DNA from: Deltaproteobacteria bacterium
GTDB lineage: Bacteria; Desulfobacterota; Desulfobacteria; Desulfobacterales; ETH-SRB1
NCBI GenBank assembly: GCA_003647525.1
Contig: QMMZ01000122.1
Location: forward strand, 1 to 6,378
Direction: 5' to 3'
DNA length: 6,378 bases
Part shown: piece by piece, positions 1 through 5,387 of the stretch
How the letters are laid out: each line of letters starts with the position of its first letter
Position numbering within the stretch: the first letter of the stretch is position 1
Translations under genes and position numbers: made by a program
Notes under the pieces: model-generated
Seen by the model: the letters and a program-made list of their open reading frames with translations, nothing else
The model's database searches: none
What the model was told of the DNA's origin: nothing

Positions 1-451
1 CACCATTGAATCTATTGATGTGTTTGAAGAAGAGCTGGAAGAAGCATATCCCCCAATGTCAGTTACCCTGAGGTTGAGCGATGATTTGGATATCAGCAGG
101 GGCGATATGATTGTGAAAGAAAATAATGTGCCTCATATTGAACAAGACCTGGATGTAATGGTTTGCTGGATGAATGATAAACCGCTTGTTCCCCGGACTA
201 AATATCATTTGAAGCACACTACCAATGATGTAAAATGTATGGTTAAAGAGATCAAATACAAAGTGGATGTCAATACCTTGAACAGGATTGAAGGTGGATC
301 TGAATTAAAAGTGAATGAAATTGCAAGGGTATCACTTCGGACAACACGACCACTTTTTTTTGATAGTTATCGTAAAAACAGGCAAACCGGAAGCATCATT
401 TTAATAGAGGAGGCAACAAACAATACTGTAGGAGTAGGAATGATTGTGTAG
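1..451 (+). CDS. cysN: Sulfate adenylyltransferase subunit 1 (CysN), C-terminal part; 5' end outside window
   Basis: The frame is open from base 2 to the TAG at 449-451 and gives the last 149 residues. CysN is the GTPase subunit of ATP sulfurylase. With CysD it makes adenosine 5'-phosphosulfate from sulfate and ATP in the cytoplasm, for sulfate reduction or, through PAPS, for sulfation. The part seen matches the EF-Tu-like beta-barrel domains 2 and 3 that follow the G domain: VTLRLSDDLDISRGDMIV near the start, then KYHLKHTT, and the family's typical end (ARVSLRTTRPLFFDSYRKNR, then TGSIILIE and VGVGMIV). A GTG at 20 is only an internal codon; the same frame extends upstream without a stop. The GTPase motifs are outside the window. 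Whether cysD, cysC or cysQ lie upstream cannot be seen. The polysaccharide-type genes that follow make a link to sulfated glycans thinkable, but that is inference. Family assignment is firm. Confidence 0.93.
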   Translation, partial: TIESIDVFEEELEEAYPPMSVTLRLSDDLDISRGDMIVKENNVPHIEQDLDVMVCWMNDKPLVPRTKYHLKHTTNDVKCMVKEIKYKVDVNTLNRIEGGSELKVNEIARVSLRTTRPLFFDSYRKNRQTGSIILIEEATNNTVGVGMIV

Positions 452-506
452 AAACTGGTTGCTAGTTACTTGTTTCTGAAAACTTGCAACGCTTAACACT
501 CAACCA

Positions 507-1037
507 ATGACTCAGAACTCAAAACCCAGAACTCAATACCCGCAATCGTGGTATGCAATTTATACCAAATCACGGAACGAAAAAAAGGTCTATGACCGAT
601 TGAAGGAAGCTGGAATAGAGGCATATTTACCGCTGCAAAAAATACTGAAACAATGGAGCGATCGAAAAAAATGGGTGGAAGAACCTCTTTTCCGGTCCTA
701 TCTTTTTGTTCACATTACCCAGGAAGACTATTACAAGGCTCTAAGTATTATTGGTGTAGTAAAATACATCACTTTCGAAGGGAAGGCTGTTCCTGTTCCT
801 GAGCAACAAATTCAGGCCATAAAACAATTTCTGAACAACGAGGAAGATCTGTTACTTTCGAATGAATCATTTAAAATTGGTAATAAAGTTGAAATATTCA
901 GAGGAGCTCTAAAAGGCTTAATGGGCAACCTTGTTGAGTTGAAAGGAAAACAAAAGGTCAAAATTGAAATTGAAAGCATTGGTCAGTCAATTGTGCTTAC
1001 TATTCCTAAATCGTATTTGAAAGTGATCAAGGCCTAA
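507..1037 (+). CDS. UpxY-family transcription antiterminator (NusG paralogue)
   Basis: This 176-residue protein has the architecture of a specialised NusG. An NGN domain spans about residues 15-110, with WYAIYTKSRNEKKV at its start and the NusG hallmark PLFRSYLFV at 60-68. A KOW domain spans about 123-157 (IGNKVEIFRGALKGLMGNLV). In Bacteroides fragilis, UpxY proteins are encoded first in capsule operons and stop RNA polymerase from terminating early in the long operon leader; the same role is inferred here for the polysaccharide genes to the right. ATG 507 is the only start codon between the preceding stop and the NGN domain. The first 14 residues (TQNSKPRTQYPQS) are low-complexity and derive from a direct repeat (CAGAACTCAA at 513-522 and 527-536), so they are probably recruited intergenic DNA. 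The gene ends with tandem in-frame stops, TAA then TAG. It is separated from its likely targets by a repeat-filled gap of about 490 bp. Confidence 0.9.
   Translation: MTQNSKPRTQYPQSWYAIYTKSRNEKKVYDRLKEAGIEAYLPLQKILKQWSDRKKWVEEPLFRSYLFVHITQEDYYKALSIIGVVKYITFEGKAVPVPEQQIQAIKQFLNNEEDLLLSNESFKIGNKVEIFRGALKGLMGNLVELKGKQKVKIEIESIGQSIVLTIPKSYLKVIKA
513..536 (+). repeat. Short direct repeat CAGAACTCAA x2 in the 5' end of the antiterminator gene
   Basis: CAGAACTCAA occurs at 513-522 and again at 527-536, a 14-bp period. It encodes the non-conserved N-terminal extension of the UpxY protein. It looks like simple-sequence intergenic DNA captured into the reading frame. Confidence 0.7.
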
Positions 1038-1054
1038 TAGTCTTTTCTTTCTAA

Positions 1055-1213
1055 GAAGCTGTCTAAATTTCGTTTTTTGAATTTATTATAGTGTATTTTT
1101 TGTCAGATCGAGGCATTTTTGAGACGTATAGCAGAACTACGGGTCGAAAAAAAAACGATGAGGTGACGAAAAAGACACATAATAAAACTGATGGATGAAT
1201 TTTAGACAGCTTC
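1055..1213. mobile_element. MITE-like non-autonomous element, 159 bp, with 13-bp terminal inverted repeats
   Basis: The left end reads GAAGCTGTCTAAA (1055-1067) and the right end (1201-1213) is its exact reverse complement; partial pairing continues inward for a few bases. Both ends are flanked by TAA (1052-1054 and 1214-1216), which fits a 3-bp target-site duplication. The interior carries no transposase frame, only AT-rich sequence with A and T runs, so the element would depend on a transposase supplied elsewhere. A 3-bp TNA duplication is typical of some IS5-family subgroups, and ends containing CTGTCT are also found in other DDE elements, so the parent IS family is left open. The element lies 17 bp after the antiterminator stop codon. 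Confidence 0.75.
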
Positions 1214-1229
1214 TAAGATACTTTAAAGT

Positions 1230-1401
1230 CGTCATCACGAGTCAAAAGTGTGGCATAGTGGGTAGGGGCGAAGCGATCTGCTTTTAATTTTAGGTCAAAA
1301 CGTTAAGATTGCTTCATTCCTTCGCTGCTGGCCAATGCGCTGTGTTCGTGCCGAAGGCATCTTCCATAGGAATCCTTATGGGAGCTATGGGGCAATGACG
1401 G
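1230..1401. repeat. Palindromic dispersed repeat (CGTCAT...ATGACG type), degenerate
   Basis: The stretch begins CGTCATCACGAG (1230-1241) and ends GCAATGACG (1392-1400), giving imperfect inverted ends. Internally, GAAGCGATCT (1270-1279) can pair with AGATTGCTTC (1306-1315, one G-T type difference). A smaller hairpin CCATAGG/CCTTATGG lies at 1364-1381. Elements with CGTCAT ends and a GCGAAGC...GCTTCG core are common intergenic repeats in Bacteroidetes genomes and are assumed to be transposase-mobilised (REP/MITE-like). The borders are approximate and the copy looks degenerate. Confidence 0.55.
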
Positions 1402-1480
1402 TTAACGAACACTTCTTTGTTGCTGTTAAGAATAAAGGCAAGGTTATCACTAAAACCATTTGTAAAAAATACCGTAAAAA

Positions 1481-1511
1481 TTTGCATATGTTGAAAGATT
1501 GAGTAATTTTG
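1481..1511 (+). promoter_or_regulatory. Bacteroidetes-type promoter for the winged-helix gene
   Basis: TTTG at 1481-1484 and TAATTTTG at 1504-1511 are separated by 19 bp. This agrees exactly with the Bacteroidetes primary-sigma consensus, TTTG at -33 and TAnnTTTG at -7. Transcription should begin near 1515-1520, only about 10 nt ahead of the ATG at 1528, which implies a very short leader. Confidence 0.72.
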
Positions 1512-1517
1512 TTACTC
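1501..1517. promoter_or_regulatory. Candidate operator: perfect inverted repeat over the -7 box
   Basis: GAGTAA (1501-1506) and TTACTC (1512-1517) form a perfect 6-bp inverted repeat around a 5-bp centre, and the -7 element TAATTTTG lies within it. A dimeric regulator bound there would block RNA polymerase. The first gene downstream encodes a winged-helix protein, so negative autoregulation is the simple reading. A hairpin in RNA is less likely because the site is upstream of the predicted transcription start. Confidence 0.5.
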
Positions 1518-1527
1518 GTTTTTGAAT

Positions 1528-2073
1528 ATGCTAGACACTCTTATCACATCAAAAACCAGGATAAAACTGTTGCTGAAGTTCTTTCTCAACAGTAATTCAA
1601 GGTCGTATTTACGCAACCTTGAAACCGAATTTGGTGAATCTACCAATTCGATCCGCCTGGAATTAAATAAATTTGAAAATGCCGGATTGCTGAAAACAGA
1701 ATTGGATGGCAATAAAAAATATTTTCAGGCCAATACAAGTCACCCACTATTTCAGGATATTAATAATATATTATTGAAGCACCTTGGCTTTGACCAGATT
1801 GTTGAACGGGTTGTCAATAAATTGGGTAATCTCGAAAAGGTTTATGTTACAGGAGATTTTGCCAAAGGGATGGATAACAATATGATCGACCTTATTTTTA
1901 TAGGTGATGATATCAATAAGGAATACCTGATAAAACTAATTGACAAAACCGAGAGTCTGATTAAACGAAAGATCAGGTATGTAGTGTTTGGAAACAATGA
2001 ATTTATTGAGTTTATGAAGGCTCGAAAAGTATCTGATTTGCTAATTTTGTGGCAAATGGAAAATCAAGAATAA
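1528..2073 (+). CDS. Winged-helix regulator with degenerate nucleotidyltransferase-like C-terminal domain
   Basis: The 181-residue protein starts at ATG 1528; a TTG two codons upstream (1522) is less likely, being at or next to the predicted transcription start. Residues about 8-70 form an ArsR/MarR-like winged helix: TRIKLLLKFFLN, a recognition-helix region STNSIRLELNKFENAGLL, and a wing DGNKKYFQAN. Residues about 104-126 (VYVTGDFAKGMDNNMIDLIF) resemble the GSFARG...DxD signature of MNT/Pol-beta-like nucleotidyltransferases. The conserved Ser is replaced by Asp and only one of the paired catalytic Asp residues is evident, so the domain is probably non-catalytic. No membrane segment is seen. 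The inverted repeat in its promoter suggests it controls its own transcription; by position it may also control the polysaccharide genes. The DNA-binding role is well supported, while the C-terminal assignment and the target genes are inference. Confidence 0.72.
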   Translation: MLDTLITSKTRIKLLLKFFLNSNSRSYLRNLETEFGESTNSIRLELNKFENAGLLKTELDGNKKYFQANTSHPLFQDINNILLKHLGFDQIVERVVNKLGNLEKVYVTGDFAKGMDNNMIDLIFIGDDINKEYLIKLIDKTESLIKRKIRYVVFGNNEFIEFMKARKVSDLLILWQMENQE

Positions 2074-2089
2074 AAATCGGTACTGGCTT

Positions 2090-2105
2090 AGAATAGTGCC
2101 ATTCT
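2090..2105. other. Weak hairpin just after the winged-helix gene
   Basis: AGAAT (2090-2094) and ATTCT (2101-2105) can pair around a 6-nt loop, and AT-rich sequence follows. The stem is too short and AT-rich, and the T-run too diffuse, to call an intrinsic terminator. It is listed only as the best termination candidate in this 266-bp gap. Confidence 0.2.
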
Positions 2106-2157
2106 TATATAATTAATTTTCAATTGTTTAGGTTATAAATATGTGACTGAAAGGGCG

Positions 2158-2182
2158 AAGCTATGAAATGGGCATAGAGCTT
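2158..2182. other. Imperfect hairpin in the gap before ugd
   Basis: AAGCTATG (2158-2165) can pair with CATAGAGCTT (2173-2182) if two bases bulge. No function is evident. The surrounding intergenic sequence (2106-2260) shows no gene and no full-consensus promoter; TAAATATG and TAATTTTC are near matches to a -7 box but lack a TTTG at the right distance. Confidence 0.2.
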
Positions 2183-2274
2183 AGACCGAAAAGCAAAGAA
2201 CAAGGTAAAGAGAGCAAAGGTCTGGATGATAATTTTCAAAATATAATGTTTTCACCATGAATGCGCGCAAACTC

Positions 2275-2320
2275 TTTCGCAAAGATTGGCGATAACTTAG
2301 CGAAATTAGCGGTAAAGACA
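2275..2320 (+). repeat. GCG-rich leader repeat, copy 1 (diverged, upstream of ugd)
   Basis: This copy aligns without gaps to the last 46 bp of copies 2 and 3, with 36 of 46 positions identical to copy 2. The shared phrases are TTTCGC, AAGATT, TTAGCG and ATTAGCGG. It ends 19 nt before the ugd ATG at 2340. The front part of the element is not clearly preserved, although GCGCGCAAAC at 2263-2272 may be a trace of it. Confidence 0.7.
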
Positions 2321-2339
2321 TAGAAATAACAAGGTTAAA

Positions 2340-3737
2340 ATGAAAGAAATTAAAACCATTAGCTGTATAGGGGCCGGATATGTTGGGGGACCAACTATGG
2401 CTGTGATAGCTTTAAAAAACCCAAATATCAGGGTAAATGTTGTGGATATTAATCCTGATAAGATCAAACAGTGGAATTCAGATAATATGGACGATCTGCC
2501 AGTTTATGAACCGGGATTGAGTGATATTGTTCGGCAGGTCAGGGGGAAGAATCTGTTTTTTTCGACAGATATTGAGAAAGCTATTGATGAGGCTGAAATG
2601 ATTTTCATCTCTGTAAATACCCCAACAAAAACCTATGGTGTTGGAAAAGGTATGGCGGCTGACCTGAAATATGTAGAATTGTGTGCAAGACAAATAGCGG
2701 AAGTTGCTAAATCGGATAAAATTGTTGTTGAAAAATCAACTCTGCCTGTGCGTACTGCTTCTTCTATCAAACGGATTCTTTCCGAACAAAACAAGGGATT
2801 GAATTACAGTGTACTGTCCAATCCGGAATTCCTGGCAGAAGGAACAGCAATAAATGATCTGTTGGAGGCTGACCGTATATTAATTGGTGGCGAGCAGAAC
2901 GATTCAGGAAAAAAAGCTATTGAAGCCCTGGTGTCGATTTATGCTGCCTGGCTTCCCAGCGAGCGGATATTGACCACAAATGTTTGGTCATCTGAATTGT
3001 CTAAATTAACCGCCAATGCTTTTTTAGCACAGCGGATATCTTCTATCAATGCCATTTCAGCACTGTGCGAAGTAACAGAAGCTGATGTTGATGAAGTTGC
3101 CAGGGCTGTGGGTATGGATAGTCGAATTGGTCCTAAGTTTTTAAAATCTTCTGTTGGATTTGGTGGTTCGTGTTTTCAAAAGGATATTCTCAACCTGGTA
3201 TATTTATGTAGGTACTATGGGCTGAATGAAGCAGCTGATTACTGGGAGCAGGTCATTATTTTGAACGATTATCAAAAAGATCGTTTTGCTAAAAAAATGG
3301 TGCAGTCAATGTTCAATACAGTTTCTGGTAAAAAAATAGCCCTGTTGGGATGGGCATTTAAAAAAGATACCAATGATACAAGGGAATCGGCTGCGATTTA
3401 TGTGGCGGATAAATTGATGGATGAACAAGCAGAAATCCATGTGTATGATCCGAAAGTTAAAAAAGCCCGCATGATGGATGATTTAAACTATCTAAAAACC
3501 CGTACACCTGAAGAAAATGAACAACTGCTCACATTTGAAAACGATCCATATGAGGCTGTTAGGGAGGCACACGCAATTGCTATTATTACAGAGTGGGATG
3601 AATTTAAAACCCTTGACTGGCAGAAGATTTATAAACTCATGAAAAAACCTGCTTTTGTTTTTGATGGACGGAATATATTGGATTTTAAAGATCTGAGAAA
3701 GATAGGATTTGAAGTTTCTGCTATTGGAAAAAACTAA
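2340..3737 (+). CDS. ugd: UDP-glucose 6-dehydrogenase
   Basis: This 465-residue cytoplasmic enzyme oxidises UDP-glucose to UDP-glucuronate with two NAD+. Its length and sequence resemble the animal-type UGDH class more than the shorter (roughly 390-440 aa) common bacterial enzymes. The Rossmann motif GAGYVG is at 11-16. NPEFLAEG at 161-168 supplies Glu163 and Glu167. [12 protein letters not shown] includes Lys222 and Asn226. The catalytic cysteine is Cys278 in [10 protein letters not shown], with Asp282 after it. FDGRN at 441-445 supplies the C-terminal arginine. These positions are offset by about two from human UGDH (Cys276, Lys220), so the active site appears intact. ATG 2340 puts the Rossmann strand at the normal place. 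The product feeds the epimerase encoded downstream, and the pair points to an acidic (uronic acid) polysaccharide. A diverged leader repeat lies just upstream. No clear promoter is seen directly before it, so it may be transcribed from further upstream. Confidence 0.96.
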   Translation: MKEIKTISCIGAGYVGGPTMAVIALKNPNIRVNVVDINPDKIKQWNSDNMDDLPVYEPGLSDIVRQVRGKNLFFSTDIEKAIDEAEMIFISVNTPTKTYGVGKGMAADLKYVELCARQIAEVAKSDKIVVEKSTLPVRTASSIKRILSEQNKGLNYSVLSNPEFLAEGTAINDLLEADRILIGGEQNDSGKKAIEALVSIYAAWLPSERILTTNVWSSELSKLTANAFLAQRISSINAISALCEVTEADVDEVARAVGMDSRIGPKFLKSSVGFGGSCFQKDILNLVYLCRYYGLNEAADYWEQVIILNDYQKDRFAKKMVQSMFNTVSGKKIALLGWAFKKDTNDTRESAAIYVADKLMDEQAEIHVYDPKVKKARMMDDLNYLKTRTPEENEQLLTFENDPYEAVREAHAIAIITEWDEFKTLDWQKIYKLMKKPAFVFDGRNILDFKDLRKIGFEVSAIGKN

Positions 3738-3746
3738 AATGTATTT

Positions 3747-3825
3747 ACCGCGAATAAACGCAAATAAAATTCCGCAAATTTTCGCGAAGATTAGCGTATA
3801 ATTAGCGCAATTAGCGGAGAAAACA
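3747..3825 (+). repeat. GCG-rich leader repeat, copy 2 (upstream of the GxxExxY gene)
   Basis: This 79-bp unit is identical to copy 3 at 76 of 79 positions with no gaps. It runs from ACCGCGAATAAACGC to ATTAGCGGAGAAAACA and has GCG/CGC every 9-12 bp, with the perfect palindrome TTCGCGAA in the middle. The outer ends (CCGCGAAT and ATTAGCGG) are weakly complementary, so a long imperfect hairpin is possible. It ends one base before the ATG at 3827 and starts 9 bp after the ugd stop. Confidence 0.92.
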
Positions 3826-3826
3826 T

Positions 3827-4234
3827 ATGATTGAACTGATTTATAAAGAAGAAGGCTATAAAATTGTAGGCGCCTGCATGGAGGTTTATAACAATCTTGG
3901 ATCGGGATTCCTGGAATCGGTATACCAGGAGGCACTTGCCAGGGAATTTACGAATAGCAAAATACCTTTTGTAGCACAATGGGGTATTGATGTTTAATAT
4001 AAAGGAGAATTACTCAATAAAAAATTCTTCGCTGATTTTATATGTTTCGATAATATTATCATTGAAATAAAAGCAATGGAAGGTTTAGTTTCAGAACATG
4101 AAGCACAACTGATCAATTATCTAAAAGCAACAAACAAACCATTGGGACTTCTTGTAAACTTTGGAGGACCTAAACTGCAATACAAACGATTTGCCAATAC
4201 GAAAAATGATTTAACCGCGAATAAACGCAAATAA
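3827..4234 (+). pseudogene. GxxExxY family protein (PD-(D/E)XK nuclease-like), interrupted by one in-frame stop
   Basis: The frame from ATG 3827 gives 135 codons, typical of the family (about 125-135), but codon 57 is TAA (3995-3997). The family signature is present as G27-F-L-E30-S-V-Y33. Beyond the stop the frame continues intact with the nuclease-like residues: Asp70 in FFADF and Glu80-x-Lys82 in IIIEIKA, then [14 protein letters not shown] and [17 protein letters not shown]. Homologues usually have an aromatic residue at the stop position (V-Y/F-Y-K-G), so TAT or TAC to TAA by one base is the likely event. The biochemical function of GxxExxY proteins is not established; the PD-(D/E)XK resemblance is a fold-level inference. 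No start codon after the stop could restore the catalytic core. The last codons (LTANKRK) and the stop lie in the downstream repeat. The gene sits between two direct repeats, inside a sugar-nucleotide operon to which it has no evident link. Confidence 0.88.
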
Positions 4235-4292
4235 AGTTCCGCAAATTTTCGCGAAGATTAGCGAATAATTAGCGCAATTAGCGGTGAAAACA
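4214..4292 (+). repeat. GCG-rich leader repeat, copy 3 (upstream of the epimerase gene)
   Basis: This is a 79-bp direct repeat of 3747-3825 with three substitutions. Its first 21 bases supply the 3' end and stop codon of the GxxExxY frame (TAA at 4232-4234), and its end lies 15 nt before the epimerase ATG at 4308. The copy-2-to-copy-3 distance is 467 bp, so one repeat plus the GxxExxY gene forms a unit that could be gained or lost by recombination. Confidence 0.92.
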
Positions 4293-4307
4293 CAGAAACC
4301 ACCAACA

Positions 4308-5381
4308 ATGTCAAAAAATTCAAAAAATACCAAAATCCTAATCACAGGTGCTGCTGGCTTTATTGGTTTTCATCTAACCAAAAAATTATTGGAAGAGGGT
4401 TACGAAATAGTAGGGATTGATAATATCAATGATTATTATGATGTTAACTTAAAGTACGGTAGACTTAAGGAGCTGGGAATTGAAAAGGATGAAATCAAAC
4501 ATGATCAGCTTGTAAATAGTAGTAAATATGAAAAGTTCAGGTTCTATCATATGAAGCTTGAAGACAAAGCTGAAATTTATAAATTATTCAGTACTGAAAA
4601 ATTCAACAGGGTTGTGAACCTTGCTGCCCAGGCTGGCGTGAGGTACTCCCTCGAAAATCCCCATTCGTATATTGAAAGCAATATCAATGGATTTTTAAAT
4701 ATTTTAGAAGCATGTCGTCATAATAAAATTGAACACCTGGTTTATGCAAGTAGTTCAAGTGTATATGGATTGAACGAACAAATGCCATTCTCCACCAGCG
4801 ACAACGTAGATCATCCTATTAGCATTTATGCAGCTTCAAAGAAGAGCAATGAGTTGATGGCCCACACCTACAGCTATTTATTTCATTTACCAACTACCGG
4901 TTTGCGGTTTTTTACAGTATATGGACCATGGGGCAGGCCGGATATGGCATTGTTCTTATTTACCAGGGCTATTCTAAAGGGTGAACCCATTAAAGTATTT
5001 AACAATGGGGACATGCTGCGTGATTTTACTTATGTGGATGATATAGTGGAAGGGATAAAAAGAATATTGTTTAAGGCTCCTGAAGAAAATAAAAAATGGA
5101 CAGGAAAACAACCAGACCCATCCTCCTCAAAAGCACCCTATAAAATCTATAATATTGGTAACAATAACCCTGTTAAGTTGCTTGATTTTATTGAGGCCAT
5201 AGAAACAAGCCTGGGTATTAAAGCAAAAAAAGAGATGCTGCCCCTACAGGCTGGAGACGTGCCGGCTACATATGCTGATGTTTCTGGTTTAATTGAAGAT
5301 TTTGATTATAAACCAAACACAACACATATTGAAGGAATAAAAAGGTTTATTGAGTGGTATAAAAAATTCTATAAGATTTAA
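4308..5381 (+). CDS. UDP-glucuronate 4-epimerase (extended SDR family, CapI/LspL-like)
   Basis: The 357-residue protein converts UDP-glucuronate to UDP-galacturonate, using bound NAD+. The glycine-rich NAD motif GAAGFIG is at 14-20, [12 protein letters not shown] at 103-114, the catalytic serine region YASSSSVYG at 146-154, and the YxxxK pair is Tyr174/Lys178 in [26 protein letters not shown] (197-216) is characteristic of UDP-GlcA/GalA epimerases and separates them from GalE. I place the start at ATG 4308, which leaves an 8-residue tail before the first beta strand. A GTG at 4284 would add eight residues but lies inside the leader repeat. With ugd it forms a two-step route from UDP-glucose. 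The tail of a second, divergent epimerase gene lies at 5956-6111. No membrane segment is present. Family is certain; substrate is highly likely from motifs and neighbour. Confidence 0.93.
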   Translation: MSKNSKNTKILITGAAGFIGFHLTKKLLEEGYEIVGIDNINDYYDVNLKYGRLKELGIEKDEIKHDQLVNSSKYEKFRFYHMKLEDKAEIYKLFSTEKFNRVVNLAAQAGVRYSLENPHSYIESNINGFLNILEACRHNKIEHLVYASSSSVYGLNEQMPFSTSDNVDHPISIYAASKKSNELMAHTYSYLFHLPTTGLRFFTVYGPWGRPDMALFLFTRAILKGEPIKVFNNGDMLRDFTYVDDIVEGIKRILFKAPEENKKWTGKQPDPSSSKAPYKIYNIGNNNPVKLLDFIEAIETSLGIKAKKEMLPLQAGDVPATYADVSGLIEDFDYKPNTTHIEGIKRFIEWYKKFYKI

Positions 5382-5387
5382 CCAATT

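Larger units (their letters stand above)
1038..1527. other. Gene-free 490-bp interval made of repeats plus a promoter
   Basis: No reading frame on either strand here resembles a protein. From left to right the interval holds a MITE-like element (1055-1213), a palindromic dispersed repeat (about 1230-1401), roughly 80 bp of AT-rich sequence in which I recognise nothing (1402-1480), and the promoter/operator of the winged-helix gene (1481-1517). As the spacer between a upxY-type gene and the polysaccharide genes, it is where an antitermination leader could lie, but I see no ops-like element and no convincing intrinsic terminator. Confidence 0.7.

Noticed and set aside
458..490. GTTGC...GCAAC inverted repeat as a cysN terminator
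   Set aside because: Only 5 bp of pairing with a 23-nt loop and no T-run.
1262..1280. JUMPstart/ops-like element for the antiterminator
   Set aside because: GGTAGGGGCGAAGC does not match the GGCGGTAG core and is explained by the dispersed repeat.
1512..1712. Antisense open frame over the start of the winged-helix gene
   Set aside because: Shadow of the + strand coding sequence; it would also run through the promoter.
3492..3935. Antisense open frame of about 147 codons across the end of ugd and the GxxExxY gene
   Set aside because: It lies opposite two well-recognised genes, spans a repeat, and its translation is low-complexity with no family resemblance.
3827..4234. Programmed read-through or recoding at the GxxExxY TAA
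   Set aside because: TAA is the strongest stop and there is no stem-loop or other recoding signal; a point mutation or sequence error explains it more simply.
3738..4292. CRISPR-like array from the repeated GCG motifs
   Set aside because: There are only two near-identical long units with a gene between them, no regular spacers and no cas genes.
4284..4307. GTG at 4284 as the epimerase start
   Set aside because: It lies in the leader repeat and adds eight residues (KTQKPPT after the start) with no family counterpart; ATG 4308 is the better choice though the GTG is not excluded.
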